Position numbers and translations under genes: made by a program. The notes under the pieces are model-generated. The model was given only the letters and a program-made list of their open reading frames with translations. It was not told the origin of the DNA and made no database searches. Positions 54,271 through 64,000 of a stretch of DNA of 64,000 nucleotides are shown here, in pieces; position 1 is the first letter of the stretch; each line of letters begins with the position of its first letter. Source of the stretch: Nansenia antarctica (taxonomy: Eukaryota; Chordata; Actinopteri; Argentiniformes; Microstomatidae); NCBI GenBank assembly GCA_963989245.1, contig OZ022339.1:89431258-89495257 (forward strand). Direction: 5' to 3'.

Positions 54271-55500
54271 CTGAGACACAGCCTCTACCTCCACCAGCCT
54301 CTACCTCCTGAGCCACAGCCTCTACCTCCACCAACCTCTACCACCTGAGCCACAGCCTCTACCTCCACCAGCCTCTACCTCCTGAGCAGTGATGTGAATA
54401 ACGGCGTTAGAATAAACGGCGTTACTAACGGCGTTATTTTTTCAGTACCGGGTAATCTAATTGATTACTATTTCCATCGTTACAACGCCGTTACCGTTAC
54501 CGGTAATTCAATGCAGCGCGTTACTAGTTACTACTGAAGCTTCTCATTGTCATCCAACCTCAGTCACAGCTGCAAAGGTGTTTTTTGATTGTTGGGGAGG
54601 GGAGGGGAGGGGCGAGACAACCGCTTAAGTGATCATGATTGGCTATGGTAGAGAACATTTCATGGTAAGCCAACCATAAGCCAACCATAGTTCAGTGTCA
54701 ACACTTCATATTGGCTAGGATGGTTAGATGACTGAGTTGGCTGGATGAATGAATGCATGCATGGATGGATGAGTGTTAGGAAGGAGTGTACGGATGGATA
54801 GATGAATGAATGAATGTTTAGGAGCTAAAGTTGGATTTGTCCAAGAAATTCATGTCTTATTTTTTCAGTACCACTTTAAAAGAACTTCATATTGTTAACT
54901 GTTTACTTTTGTTGTGTTGAAAATACTTGAAGTTACAGTCTGTCTACCAGTTGTCTGAAGTTGTGTGACAGTTTGATTTATTAAATTTACACTACAAAGA
55001 TTTAAAAGCACTTCATATTGTTAAATGTTTACTTTAAAAAGTAACGCAATAGTTACTTTCCCTAGTAACTAGTTACTTTTATAATGAAGTAATTCAGTTA
55101 CTAACTCAGTTACTTTTTGGGATAAGTAACTAGTAACTATAACTAATTACTTTTTAAAAGTAACGTGCCCAACACTGCTCCTGAGACACAGCCTCTACCT
55201 CCTGAGACACAGCCTCTACCTCCTGAGACACAGCCTCTACCTCCTGAGACACAGCCTCTACCTCCTGAGCCACAGCCTCTACCTCCTGAGACACAGCCTC
55301 TACCTCCTGAGACACAGCCTCTACCTCCTGAGACACAGCCTCTACCTCCACCAGCCTCTACCTCCTGAGACACAGCCTCTACCTCCTGAGACACAGCCTC
55401 TACCTCCTGAGACACAGCCTCTACCTCCACCAGCCTCTACCTCCTGAGACACAGCCTCTACCTCCTGAGACACAGCCTCTACCTCCTAAGACACAGCCGC
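54243..55500. repeat. SINE-head minisatellite split by a hAT MITE
   Basis: 21-bp units CCTCTACCTCCTGAGACACAG at 54243-54386 and 55178-55500, starting from the SINE head, with CCTCTACCTCCACCAG variants. Confidence 0.92.
54387..55177. mobile_element. hAT MITE (CAGTGTTGGGCACGTTAC end)
   Basis: Left CAGTGATGTGAATAACG, right end inverse CAGTGTTGGGCACG, with CTCCTGAG duplicated at 54379-54386 and 55178-55185. Rich in AGTAACTAGTTACT motifs. Confidence 0.88.
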
Positions 55501-55789
55501 CCCCTTTGTTCAATAAAGGATTAGGTCCGTTTACTGTACCGATAATCAGCAGGAGTTTCTGTTACATAATCACGTTGTTGTGTGTGTAGATCAGACCAGT
55601 TGTCATCACAGTAATATTCCAGGTTTTAATTGAGTCTCCAGCGAGTCTCTTGGAAGAATCTCAGACGCTGGACTCCAGACAGATGGGACAGATGCTACGC
55701 TGCTTCTGCAAACATGCCACAGGTACGTCACCCCCCCAGGACCGCTGCAGACAAGACGCTGATTAACTTCTCTCCTGGGCTTCTGCTGA

Positions 55790-55832
<43 letters not shown>

Positions 55833-55985
55833 GACACAGACACACACAGACACAGACACACACACACACACACACACTCCACACAGACACACAGACACAG
55901 ACGCAGACACACAGACACAGACACAGACGCAGACATAGACAAAGACACAGACACAGACACAGACACACACAAACTCCACACACAA
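55790..55985. repeat. CA microsatellite with CAGACA variants
   Basis: (CA)n then mixed CAGACA units. 55500-55790 and 55986-56494 show no gene or recognised element. Confidence 0.95.
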
Positions 55986-57058
55986 ACAGTTTGCAAAGAG
56001 ATCATTTTCATTGAGCAATTAACGGACAAGTTGTATTGTAAACATTGGCTTTGTAATTCTTAAAGAGCCATAGAATATTAAACTAGCAATATCCAAGCTT
56101 CAAGCTTCAGATTTAGGAGAAGTGAATATCAGTGAGAGCACATTAACACATTTCTGCAGGTTGGTTGGACACATCAAACAAGGTTTACCAAACACCTGCT
56201 GTGCATTCCACTGTGATCATGGCGTTTCTGTCAGATTAACTCTTTAGTAAACTAACATGACTAACCATTCTTTCCCCAAGGTTCTCCTCACACACAAACT
56301 GTCAATTAAAGACAAAGAATATTTACACCAAAACATTGCAACAGCAGCAAGCCACAGAGAGCAGCGATCACGACGCTGACGTGCCCCGAGTCTGAAGTGA
56401 AACAGAGATATTGATGATTTACAAGTTCTGGGCTGAAACCCTCAAATCCCTCTACTGTCTGCCCAGCCAGTCTCTTATCTGTGGTGAAGAGGCTGATCAG
56501 TACGGTGGCCGACAAGGGCAAACGCGCTGCAAATACCGGAAAGGCGCTGCATATAGAGAAACGCGCTGCAAATAGAGAAACGCGCTGCATATAGCTCACA
56601 ACACAACGGCAGTGTAGAAAAACGCTGCAAATAGAGAAACGCGCTGCATATAGCTCACAACACAACGGAAGTGTAGAAAAACGCTGCAATTCAGTTCACA
56701 ACACAACGGAACTGTTCTCACAACGGAAGTGTTCTGGGGGGGAACGATAAGTGGAACGGACCGGAGACGTGTTTTTGAAGTTCCGAAAAGCAGTTCTGAA
56801 GAGGTTGTGGAGTGAAGAGGCGACATAAAAGGTACATATTATATTTCTTATTTATGTCTGCAGATAACATGTGCTGTATTTCAAACCGAAGGGTTCATTC
56901 TATGCCCTACACCCTATGAAGGGTTCGTAGAAGCTTGTGCAGTGGAGGGATTCTTCAGCCTGGCTGGGGTTCCATACTATAATTGTGTGTGTGTGTGTGT
57001 GTGTGTTCTGGTACTGTATTTTCCCCATCTCTACCGTAATAGGAATATGGATGAGGGA

Positions 57059-57089
<31 letters not shown>

Positions 57090-57217
57090 GATGTTTTATT
57101 GATGAGTTTTAAAGGAAGGGATATGGGGATGAAGAAGGAATAGGTTTATTTTCCTCAAAACCTAGAATCTCATCTCTAGATTTATATTCTGGAGCAGCAG
57201 GAGTTTTTCTGCCGTCT

Positions 57218-58336
57218 ATGATGTTTACACCACGACTTACACAAATTGCACAAAATGGAAACAGCTTAAGATCTTCACACACCGATGACTTTGCTGGGGC
57301 TGCCAGTCATATGTATGGCTCCTCAACAGCAAACCAACGAATCGAAAGCTGGTGGTCATACTTCCGCAAACAGAGGTGTCCTCAACTTTTAAAATATTTC
57401 TTACACCCCTAGTAGGGAACACAGTATATCTTAAAATACCCATGGAATTTCATTCGTTCTGATTACTTGGTGGTACATCTAGTTGTTGGAGCATTGATTT
57501 CCATTCCACTGAACTGATCAGAAACACCTTAAAACACAGAGGGACCCCTTCTATTTAGTATATACCTTTTGTGGCACTGCAGGTTTTCTGTTGTTTGATG
57601 ATCATTATGCTAATTCTAAATCCATTACATGGAAATGCATCACCTACAACAAACTACATCTCTAATTTGAGTGTTTTTTCAGATCTCAATTCTGGATGGA
57701 CCTCATGAATGACCTGAGGGAGAGAGATTTGTTCAGTGGCAGTCATGAGCACACATGCCTAGTGCGGTTTGTGTTCATGGGTGTGCTACAGCGGGACCTT
57801 GATGAATGCAGGGAAAAGTGGAACACACACACCATCAGACCTGTTCACCAGTCTCGTTGTCCATCTGGGAAACCAGATGTCATGTACAACCTGCCTCACA
57901 GGTTTGGTTCTATCAATTACAATTATTTTTCATTCTTGTACTTCTACATTCACAATGCACATGTACTTCTAATTGTCTAAAATGCAATCAACTGTAGTTG
58001 CCTGTTGAGTAGCTTTCAATTGAAATACTTTTCTCTAAAAAATGATTATTTGATACAATGATACATTTATAACAAAATGTTTTAATGAAAACAGTACAGT
58101 TAGTGTGCCAGTTAACTGTTACCCACAGGTTTGGCAGAACTGACTGTGGGTTCAAAGTCCCACCACACGAACTAGGCCAGTTTGTTTCGGAGTCTACCTA
58201 CAGTCCATGTGGAGATCAGCATCTCCAGGGACACTTTGAGAACCTGCAGAGAAGGCTTGGTCTGATGCAGGCCTTGACCTGGCAGTCTGGTGTACAGAAC
58301 TATATCAGACTGAAGAACATGGCTGATATGTCATGA
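57218..58336 (+). pseudogene. IS3EU-like transposase, C-terminal part
   Basis: Three coding blocks: about 57240-57390 (SSTANQRIESWWSYFRKQ, with the Glu likely being the third DDE acid), about 57677-57900 (WMDLMNDLRERDLFSGSHEH, then IRPVHQSRCPSGKPDVMY) and 58131-58336 (FGRTDCGFKVPPHELGQFVS, ending NYIRLKNMADMS). Donor CACAG/GTTTGG at 57900 and acceptor CCACAG before 58131 fit an intron. The first two catalytic Asp regions and the N-terminus are missing. Similar integrase-like proteins are common in fish genomes. Inactive. Confidence 0.75.
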
Positions 58337-58420
58337 TATGTGAGTACACATTTCAAAGAACAAAGTTAACCCTTTAACTACTGAAATCTAGTTAAGCCAG
58401 TTTAGTTTACTGTAGTCCAA

Positions 58421-60132
58421 ACCCTGGGGAATTTTGTATCCCAAAGTCCATGTTGTTCTGAAACTCATTGTAATTCATGGCCATCGGTATCTCTATTGTG
58501 TTGGCGCAGGTTCTGCTCATTGGGAAGCGTGATGTCCGCAGAAAAAGCAGTTTTGGGTGGTGGCTGGATCCCAGAGGGAGGCAGTGCGTCGAGTCCTGTG
58601 GCGAACATGAGGATGTCCTGGAGGAAGATTCCTGTTTGTTTCTCTGAAAAAAGTAGATTTAGTTTAGTTGTAAAATATAATATTTCAATGGAACTGCCAG
58701 CAATAGAAGATGATATCAAGATGACATAATTAAAAGATCTGGGGACTGTTCAGGTCTTCTGCAGGGTAGGGAGTGTGTTTATGATGAGATAATTAAAATA
58801 AACCTTCTGTGTCAAGAAGATAGTCTCTCCAGAATCCGAGTACACAGGTTTCTTCCTGTCGCCTTGTGCACCCTTGCTTCACTGAGCTGAAAAATAAAAA
58901 TACCTACGGCTTAAATTCAGATGTCAATCCTCGTCTGGTTTCTTTGAAAAACATTAGGTTTAAAACATACAATACCAGCACATTTGTCATATTGGTGCAC
59001 ACTGCCCGTAAACATTTGACAAAGATGCAAGAAATACATTGAAAATCCACACAATTCTGAGTAAACTAGCAAATGTGTAAAGGTTGCATCTGTCAACACA
59101 GCTTACCTGTAGAAGTTATTCTGACCCCGGGCACATTTGTCTTGTTCCTGGACTGCGGTTTGTCCTCCATCCTAGTTTTACCCCAAAAATTAGCAGTTAA
59201 TTTAATGACAGTGTTATTGGCTTAGTAACTAAAACAGCACACATTACATGTAGTTTGGCTTGGTGAATTAATGAAATTATTTACAGGCATTTCATAATTT
59301 CAGGTTCACACATTCAACACTAGAGGATATGGATTTTCTTACTTGATGAGATGCTGTCTGTAAGCGTCTGGCAGGTCTGGAAAAAAACAACAATTTAAAC
59401 TGCTGTACTGTATTGTGCTGCTTGTGCAAGAAAAGTTCATGTTGACTGTGCTGTGTTTTACCCTTGCAAAATGTTCTCCATTCTTGGAGTGCTCACTTCA
59501 TTTGGAGTGCTCACTTCATTTGGACCGTCCCACACCTGCATACAACACACAAATTACAGATTAGATCAAATGAAAATATTATCAAAATATTGTCAATTCA
59601 CTTCATTTAAGGAGAAATGCCATGATGCAAACTGACCACGGTGTCTGAAAGTGGACTGTCTCCAGATGCCAAATTAACCATTTGAACCACACCGTCATCA
59701 TCTTCACTTGAAGACTGTCCACTGTAACCTTTGAAAAAGAATAATTGGCATAATTGATGTGGGTATAAAGATGAATTTCACTCATTGCCTCAGTTTTACA
59801 GAGTGGAGCTTAAAACAAGGTGGAAACTTGCACTTACAACTGTTTGTGAATTGTTCACCAGGGCAAATGTACAGTGTTATTCTTTGGTAGGCCTTTCCAA
59901 TGGCCTCCTTGTATTTCTCCACTGTGAAAGCGGTGTCTGTTGCTGGAATGTTTCGAACTTCCTGACCATCGGGGTACAGCAAGACATAGGAAACATCTTT
60001 CATGTCCTGGTTAAAATCTTTCAGCTTCTTTAAAGCAGCATCCAACAGTTGGTCAGATGACCATTGTGGTTGAACATCAAGGGGAAGTGACTTCCCTCTC
60101 ACAGGTTTAAGGAAGTCACCTGTCCTCCTCAT
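58421..60132 (-). pseudogene. Transposon-borne HECT ubiquitin-ligase-like gene, remnant
   Basis: Exon 1 (60132 to about 59846) starts MRRTGDFLKPVRGKSLPLDV and has DVSYVLLYPDGQEVRNIPAT and KAYQRITLYICPGEQF, a block I recognise from fish proteins named G2/M-phase-specific E3-ligase-like. Small acidic exons follow near 59729-59643, 59538-59462 and 59150-59105. At 58650-58430 comes the HECT C-lobe end: GIFLQDILMFATGLDALPPS, then after a one-base frame change SRTCANTIEIPMAMNYNEF with the catalytic-type Cys codon at 58508-58506. The HECT N-lobe is gone. HECT enzymes carry ubiquitin on that Cys. Not functional as it stands. Confidence 0.7.
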
Positions 60133-60765
60133 AATGCCAACAAATATCTTGACAGAACCAGCCTACGTTATGTCTGAATACGATCCAACGGCTAATTCCC
60201 AATAAAGAATCCCTCCACTGCACAAGCTTCTACGAACCCTTCATAGGGTGTAGGGCATAGAATGAGCCCTTCGGTTTGAAATACAGCACATGTTATCTGC
60301 AGACATAAATAAGAAATATAATATGTACCTTTTATGTCGCCTCTTCACTCCACAACCTCTTCAGAACTGCTTTTCGGAACTTCAAAAACACGTCTCCGGT
60401 CCGTTCCACTTATCGTTCCCCCCCAGAACACTTCCGTTGTGAGAACAGTTCCGTTGTGTTGTGAACTGAATTGCAGCGTTTTTCTACACTTCCGTTGTGT
60501 TGTGAGCTATATGCAGCGCGTTTCTCTATTTGCAGCGTTTTTCTACACTTCCGTTGTGTTGTGAGCTATATGCAGCGCGTTTCTCTATTTGCAGCGCGTT
60601 TCTCTATATGCAGCGCGTTTCCGGTATTTGCAGCGCGTTTGCCCTTGTCGGCCACCGTAGATCAGACTATGAATGTACTGAAGGGAGGTCAGTTCATGGC
60701 AGGACACCGTAACCGCTAAAATACACCGCAAGCGTCAACCTCAGCAGTGCGTGTGCGTTTCATTT

Positions 60766-61625
60766 GGGCGCCCATGTTAACGGGTTAGAGCAGACACACA
60801 GCCATGTTAACAGGTTAGAGCAGCCATACAGCCCATGTTAACAGGTTAGAGCAGCCATACAGCCATGTTAACAGGTTAGAGCAGCCATACAGCCCATGTT
60901 AACAGGTTAGAGCAGCCATACAGCCATGTTAACAGGTTAGAGCAGCCATACAGCCATGTTAACAGGTTAGAGCAGCCATACAGCCCATGTTAACAGGTTA
61001 GAGCAGCCACACAGCTATGTTAACGGGTTAGAGCAGACATACAGCCATGTTAACAGGTTAGAGCAGCCATACAGCCCATGTTAACAGGTTAGAGCAGCCA
61101 TACAGCCATGTTAACGGGTTAGAGCAGACACACAGCCATGTTAACAGGTTAGAGCAGCCATACAGCCATGTTAACAGGTTAGAGCAGCCATACAGCCATG
61201 TTAACAGGTTAGAGCAGCCATACAGCCATGTTAACAGGTTAGAGCAGCCACACAGCCCATGTTAACAGGTTAGAGCAGCCATACAGCCATGTTCACATGT
61301 TAGAGCAGCCATACAGCCCATGTTAACAGGTTAGAGCAGCCATACAGCCCATGTTAACAGGTTAGAGCAGCCATACAGCCATGTTAACAGGTTAGAGCAG
61401 CCATACAGCCCATGTTAACAGGTTAGAGCAGCCATACAGCCCATGTTAACAGGTTAGAGCAGCCATACAGCCCATGTTAACAGGTTAGAGCAGCCATACA
61501 GCCATGTTAAAAGGTTAGAGCAGCCATACAGCCCATGTTAACAGGTTAGAGCAGCCATACAGCCCATGTTAACAGGTTAGAGCAGCCATACAGCCCATGT
61601 TAACAGGTTAGAGCAGCCATACAGC
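60766..61625. repeat. 30/31-bp minisatellite (CATGTTAACAGGTTAGAGCA)
   Basis: Nearly 30 copies with no unique spacers; units vary by CCC/CC, ATA/ACA and AAC/CAC. Confidence 0.95.
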
Positions 61626-61639
61626 GTGCGTGATGCTGG

Positions 61640-61990
61640 TTGCTAAAGTGAAGAGGGTTTGTTGTGTTCTTGCTAAAAAATAAACTGTTCCATCTCTCAC
61701 TCCTCACCCTCCTTCATCTCTCTCTCCCTCATATTTGCACGCCCATTTATATTCGATAAATAGTTAAACTAATAGTGTTCCTGACTGAAGAGACTGAAGA
61801 CGTCATGTGATCCTGTTGGCTGGCGTAATTAACTTCTAACCAAAGGGAAAAGGAAACATTACAAACTCAGGTAACGTAGATGAGGTTCTGGGTCAGTTCG
61901 ACCCGGCTGCTACAGTGAAGTGGGTTTGTTGTGTTCTTGCTAAACAATAAACCGTTCCATCTCTCTCTCCTCATATCTGCACACACACTC
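61640..61990. repeat. Direct duplication of about 75 bp
   Basis: GGGTTTGTTGTGTTCTTGCT with following TAAACTGTTCCATCTCTC at about 61655 recurs at about 61921 (TAAACCGTTCCATCTCTC). Confidence 0.75.
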
Positions 61991-62270
61991 ACATCAAAAT
62001 GTGCGTACGCAGGTGTGTGCACTAGGACAAAGACACGCACACACACAGGTGTGCACAAGGACACACACACCACACAGGTGTGCACAAGAACAAGGACACC
62101 ACACACACAGGTGTGCACAAGGACAAGGACACACACACAAACAGTTCTGCTAATGCAGACCCTCTCTTTCTCCCTCACACACACACACACATTTGTACTG
62201 CGCATGCATACACACACACACACACACGCATGCACGCACACACATGCACACACGCACATACACACAGATC
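61980..62270. repeat. CA-rich tract with CACACAGGTGTGCACAAGGA repeats
   Basis: Four copies of an AGGTGTGCACAAGGACA unit, then (CA)n. No gene. Confidence 0.85.
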
Positions 62271-62369
62271 TACTCCTACTCCAAATAAAAATATGCTCCT
62301 ACTAAACATGCGTTTTATGATGAAAACGAGTGGATAAATGTACAAATGTGATCTGTATGGAAACACGAC

Positions 62370-62610
62370 CCTCCTTTCATGACTTGTCCTAGATATGTGC
62401 GTTCTACCTCCCAGTAGCCTTACATTTTCTAAATCACATCAGGATAAGCTAGTATGAAGCTATTTTGCAGTTGTTCTGTGTAGGAGGCAGACTAATTTAC
62501 AAGACGCGCCAACTAGTGGTCGTTGTGTGTAAGTAGCAGCTTCCCATTGTAAAGACTATGGTCATGTGACCCCCGAGGTGGCTCTTATATTAGATGTCCA
62601 GCTAAACACT
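62370..62610 (-). mobile_element. Partial piggyBac-type MITE, reverse orientation
   Basis: CTCCTTTCATGACTTGTCCT to the AAGACTATGG block matches the interior of 15053-15385 inverted. Terminal TTAA ends are lost or decayed. Confidence 0.75.
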
Positions 62611-62859
62611 ATAAACATTGAGGAAACATTGTGAGACTGAAGTCCTCCTCCGTCACCTGGAGAGACGCAGACATACGTACACATAAACGCCTGGAGGAGC
62701 AGAGCCTCAGGCAACCTGCCTCAGGAGCTTCACAGATGTTTAAATAAATCATTAAGTTCGCCACTTAACATACATTATCGTTACTAACAGCTCAATAACT
62801 GTGTATATTGAGTCAAAATGTCAGGTGTGGCTCAGGAATAGCCTCCCCCTCCCCCTCCA

Positions 62860-63060
62860 TCTCAGATCCGCCCAGAGCGTCGAGGCTTTTTAAAAAACTA
62901 GCTAAGACGCACCTCTTGTCCCTGGCCTTTGACCTGAGGTGAGCCTGCCTCCCGACACTGCACTTTTTGTACTTTTATTTATTTATTTTAATCTGTTGTT
63001 TCTCTAGTGTTTTTTGTGAAGCACTTTGGGCGGCTGTTTTCGTCATTGTAAAATGTTGTC
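62860..63060 (+). mobile_element. LINE (L2-like) 3' end fragment
   Basis: GATCCGCCCAGAGCGTCGAG, later AAGACGCACCTCTTGTCCCT and GTGAAGCACTTTGGG, a typical fish LINE tail order. Confidence 0.55.
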
Positions 63061-63249
63061 TCTAGAGATATTGAGTGTCTTGGTTTGGTCTTTTTACTGT
63101 TGATGGAGTCTTTAGATGGTTGGTTTGTGGAGGCACAATTCTTCCATGTCATCTTCACCTGAATTGTCTGTTACCTGATCAATAATAGTGACTGTATGTT
63201 ATCTACACTACAGTACCTTTGATTATGTTTGGCAAAGATTACAACGATT

Positions 63250-63885
63250 CGGTTGTTAAGTCTGACGTCAAACGTGACGTTTAGCAATTTCCGGGTCCAA
63301 ACCAGAAATTCCCTGCACCAGAGTACCAGTGTACTAAAGCACCAGAGTACCAGTGTACTAAAGCACCAGAGTACCAGTGTACTAAAGCACCAGAGTACCA
63401 GTGTACTAAAGCACCAGAGTACCAGTGTACTAAAGCACCAGAGTACCAGTGTACTAAAGTACCAGAGTACCAGTGTACTAAAGCACCAGAGTACCAGTGT
63501 ACTAAAGCACCAGAGTACCAGTGTACTAAAGCACCAGAGTACCAGTGTACTAAAGCACCAGAGTACCAGTGTACTAAAGCACTAGAGTACCAGTGTACTA
63601 AAGCACCAGAGTACCAGTGTACTAAAGCACCAGAGTACCAGTGTACTAAAGCACCAGAGTACCAGTGTAATAAAGCGGTAGAATGACAGTTCAATCGTTT
63701 TTTAGACTGGGATCTATTCATACAACAAGGGACACAGCACTTTCCCGTTTTCCCATATTGTCAGCGTCTTTGAGCCTCGGAAAAGCGCTATACAAATATA
63801 ATGAATTATTATTATTACTGAGGCATTTCGAAGAGAGCGCCTCAGCCAACGTTGGACCCAGAAACACGTCACGACTTAACAACCG
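63250..63885. mobile_element. MITE (CGGTTGTTAAGTC ends), expanded form
   Basis: Inverse-oriented relative of 37132-37432 with the same ends and flanks (TTAGCAATTTCCGGGTCCAA, ACAACAAGGGACACAGCA), enlarged by the array at 63316-63672. Confidence 0.88.
63316..63672. repeat. 24-bp minisatellite (CACCAGAGTACCAGTGTACT)
   Basis: About 15 copies, almost identical. The 37132-37432 relative has the single-copy precursor GTACACTGGTATTCTGGTGC. Unit length is a multiple of three, giving chance long frames. Confidence 0.95.
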
Positions 63886-64000
63886 AAAAGACACACAGAA
63901 AGAAAATACTGCATCTGGAAAAACAACACCAGGCCAGTTTTCAGTGTTTCATATTTTAATCAGCTTCACTCCTGAACCTCCTTCAGTGCTTCAAGTTTTT

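Larger units (their letters stand above)
56501..60659. mobile_element. IS3EU-type DNA transposon carrying a HECT gene
   Basis: 4159 bp. Inverted repeats of about 455 bp (56501-56954, 60206-60659) start TACGGTGGCCGACAAGGGCA. GATCAG is duplicated (56495-56500, 60660-60665). A 6-bp duplication, TAC start and the transposase type below fit IS3EU. The plus strand has the transposase end, the minus strand a convergent gene with HECT features. Confidence 0.85.

Noticed and set aside
55143..55430. EVEAVSQ repeat protein
   Set aside because: Translation of the SINE-head minisatellite.
60766..61625. CRISPR-like regular array
   Set aside because: No unique spacers; the whole unit repeats in a vertebrate genome, so it is a minisatellite.
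63229..63721. 118- and 146-codon frames
   Set aside because: Artefacts of the 24-bp array.

Overview
The window is repeat-rich teleost-type vertebrate DNA. It holds three conserved host genes in the order bach1 (minus, 3' end cut off by the left edge), usp16 (minus, complete) and rwdd2b (plus, complete). From memory, the human relatives lie together on chromosome 21, with USP16 and RWDD2B head to head, as here. I traced all 17 usp16 coding exons and all 4 rwdd2b coding exons; splice phases agree throughout and give about 905 and 308 residues. Teleost origin is inferred from gene order, intron structure and the mobile elements (Ty3/gypsy, DIRS, IS3EU, hAT, Harbinger, piggyBac-like, Tc1, tRNA-SINEs). 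The species cannot be named.

Layout. 1-15.8 kb: bach1. Its 13.4-kb first coding intron is filled by an 11.4-kb long-inverted-repeat structure that contains a gypsy element (itself split by a hAT element), a 5'-truncated LINE and a Tc1 fragment. 15.8-18.5 kb: intergenic, with one SINE. 18.5-40.3 kb: usp16; its last intron holds a 1.6-kb Harbinger-like element and a 7.3-kb DIRS element. 40.3-41.9 kb: presumed shared usp16/rwdd2b promoter with a 121-bp MITE. 41.9-46.8 kb: rwdd2b, whose introns hold a piggyBac-type MITE and an intron-containing hAT-like transposase gene. 46.8-64 kb: no host gene seen; nested transposons and minisatellites, including a 4.16-kb IS3EU-type element that also carries remnants of a HECT ubiquitin-ligase gene.

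Working links. BACH1 is a BTB-bZIP heme-responsive repressor, USP16 a histone H2A deubiquitinase, and RWDD2B an RWD-domain protein of unknown role. The divergent usp16/rwdd2b pair probably shares a promoter; no other functional link is visible. The most unusual signals are tandem repeats that multiply the bach1 splice donor inside the leucine zipper and the acceptor of its first coding exon, the transposon-borne HECT gene, a MITE with six tandem piggyBac-type ends, and minisatellites apparently grown from the promoter head of a SINE.
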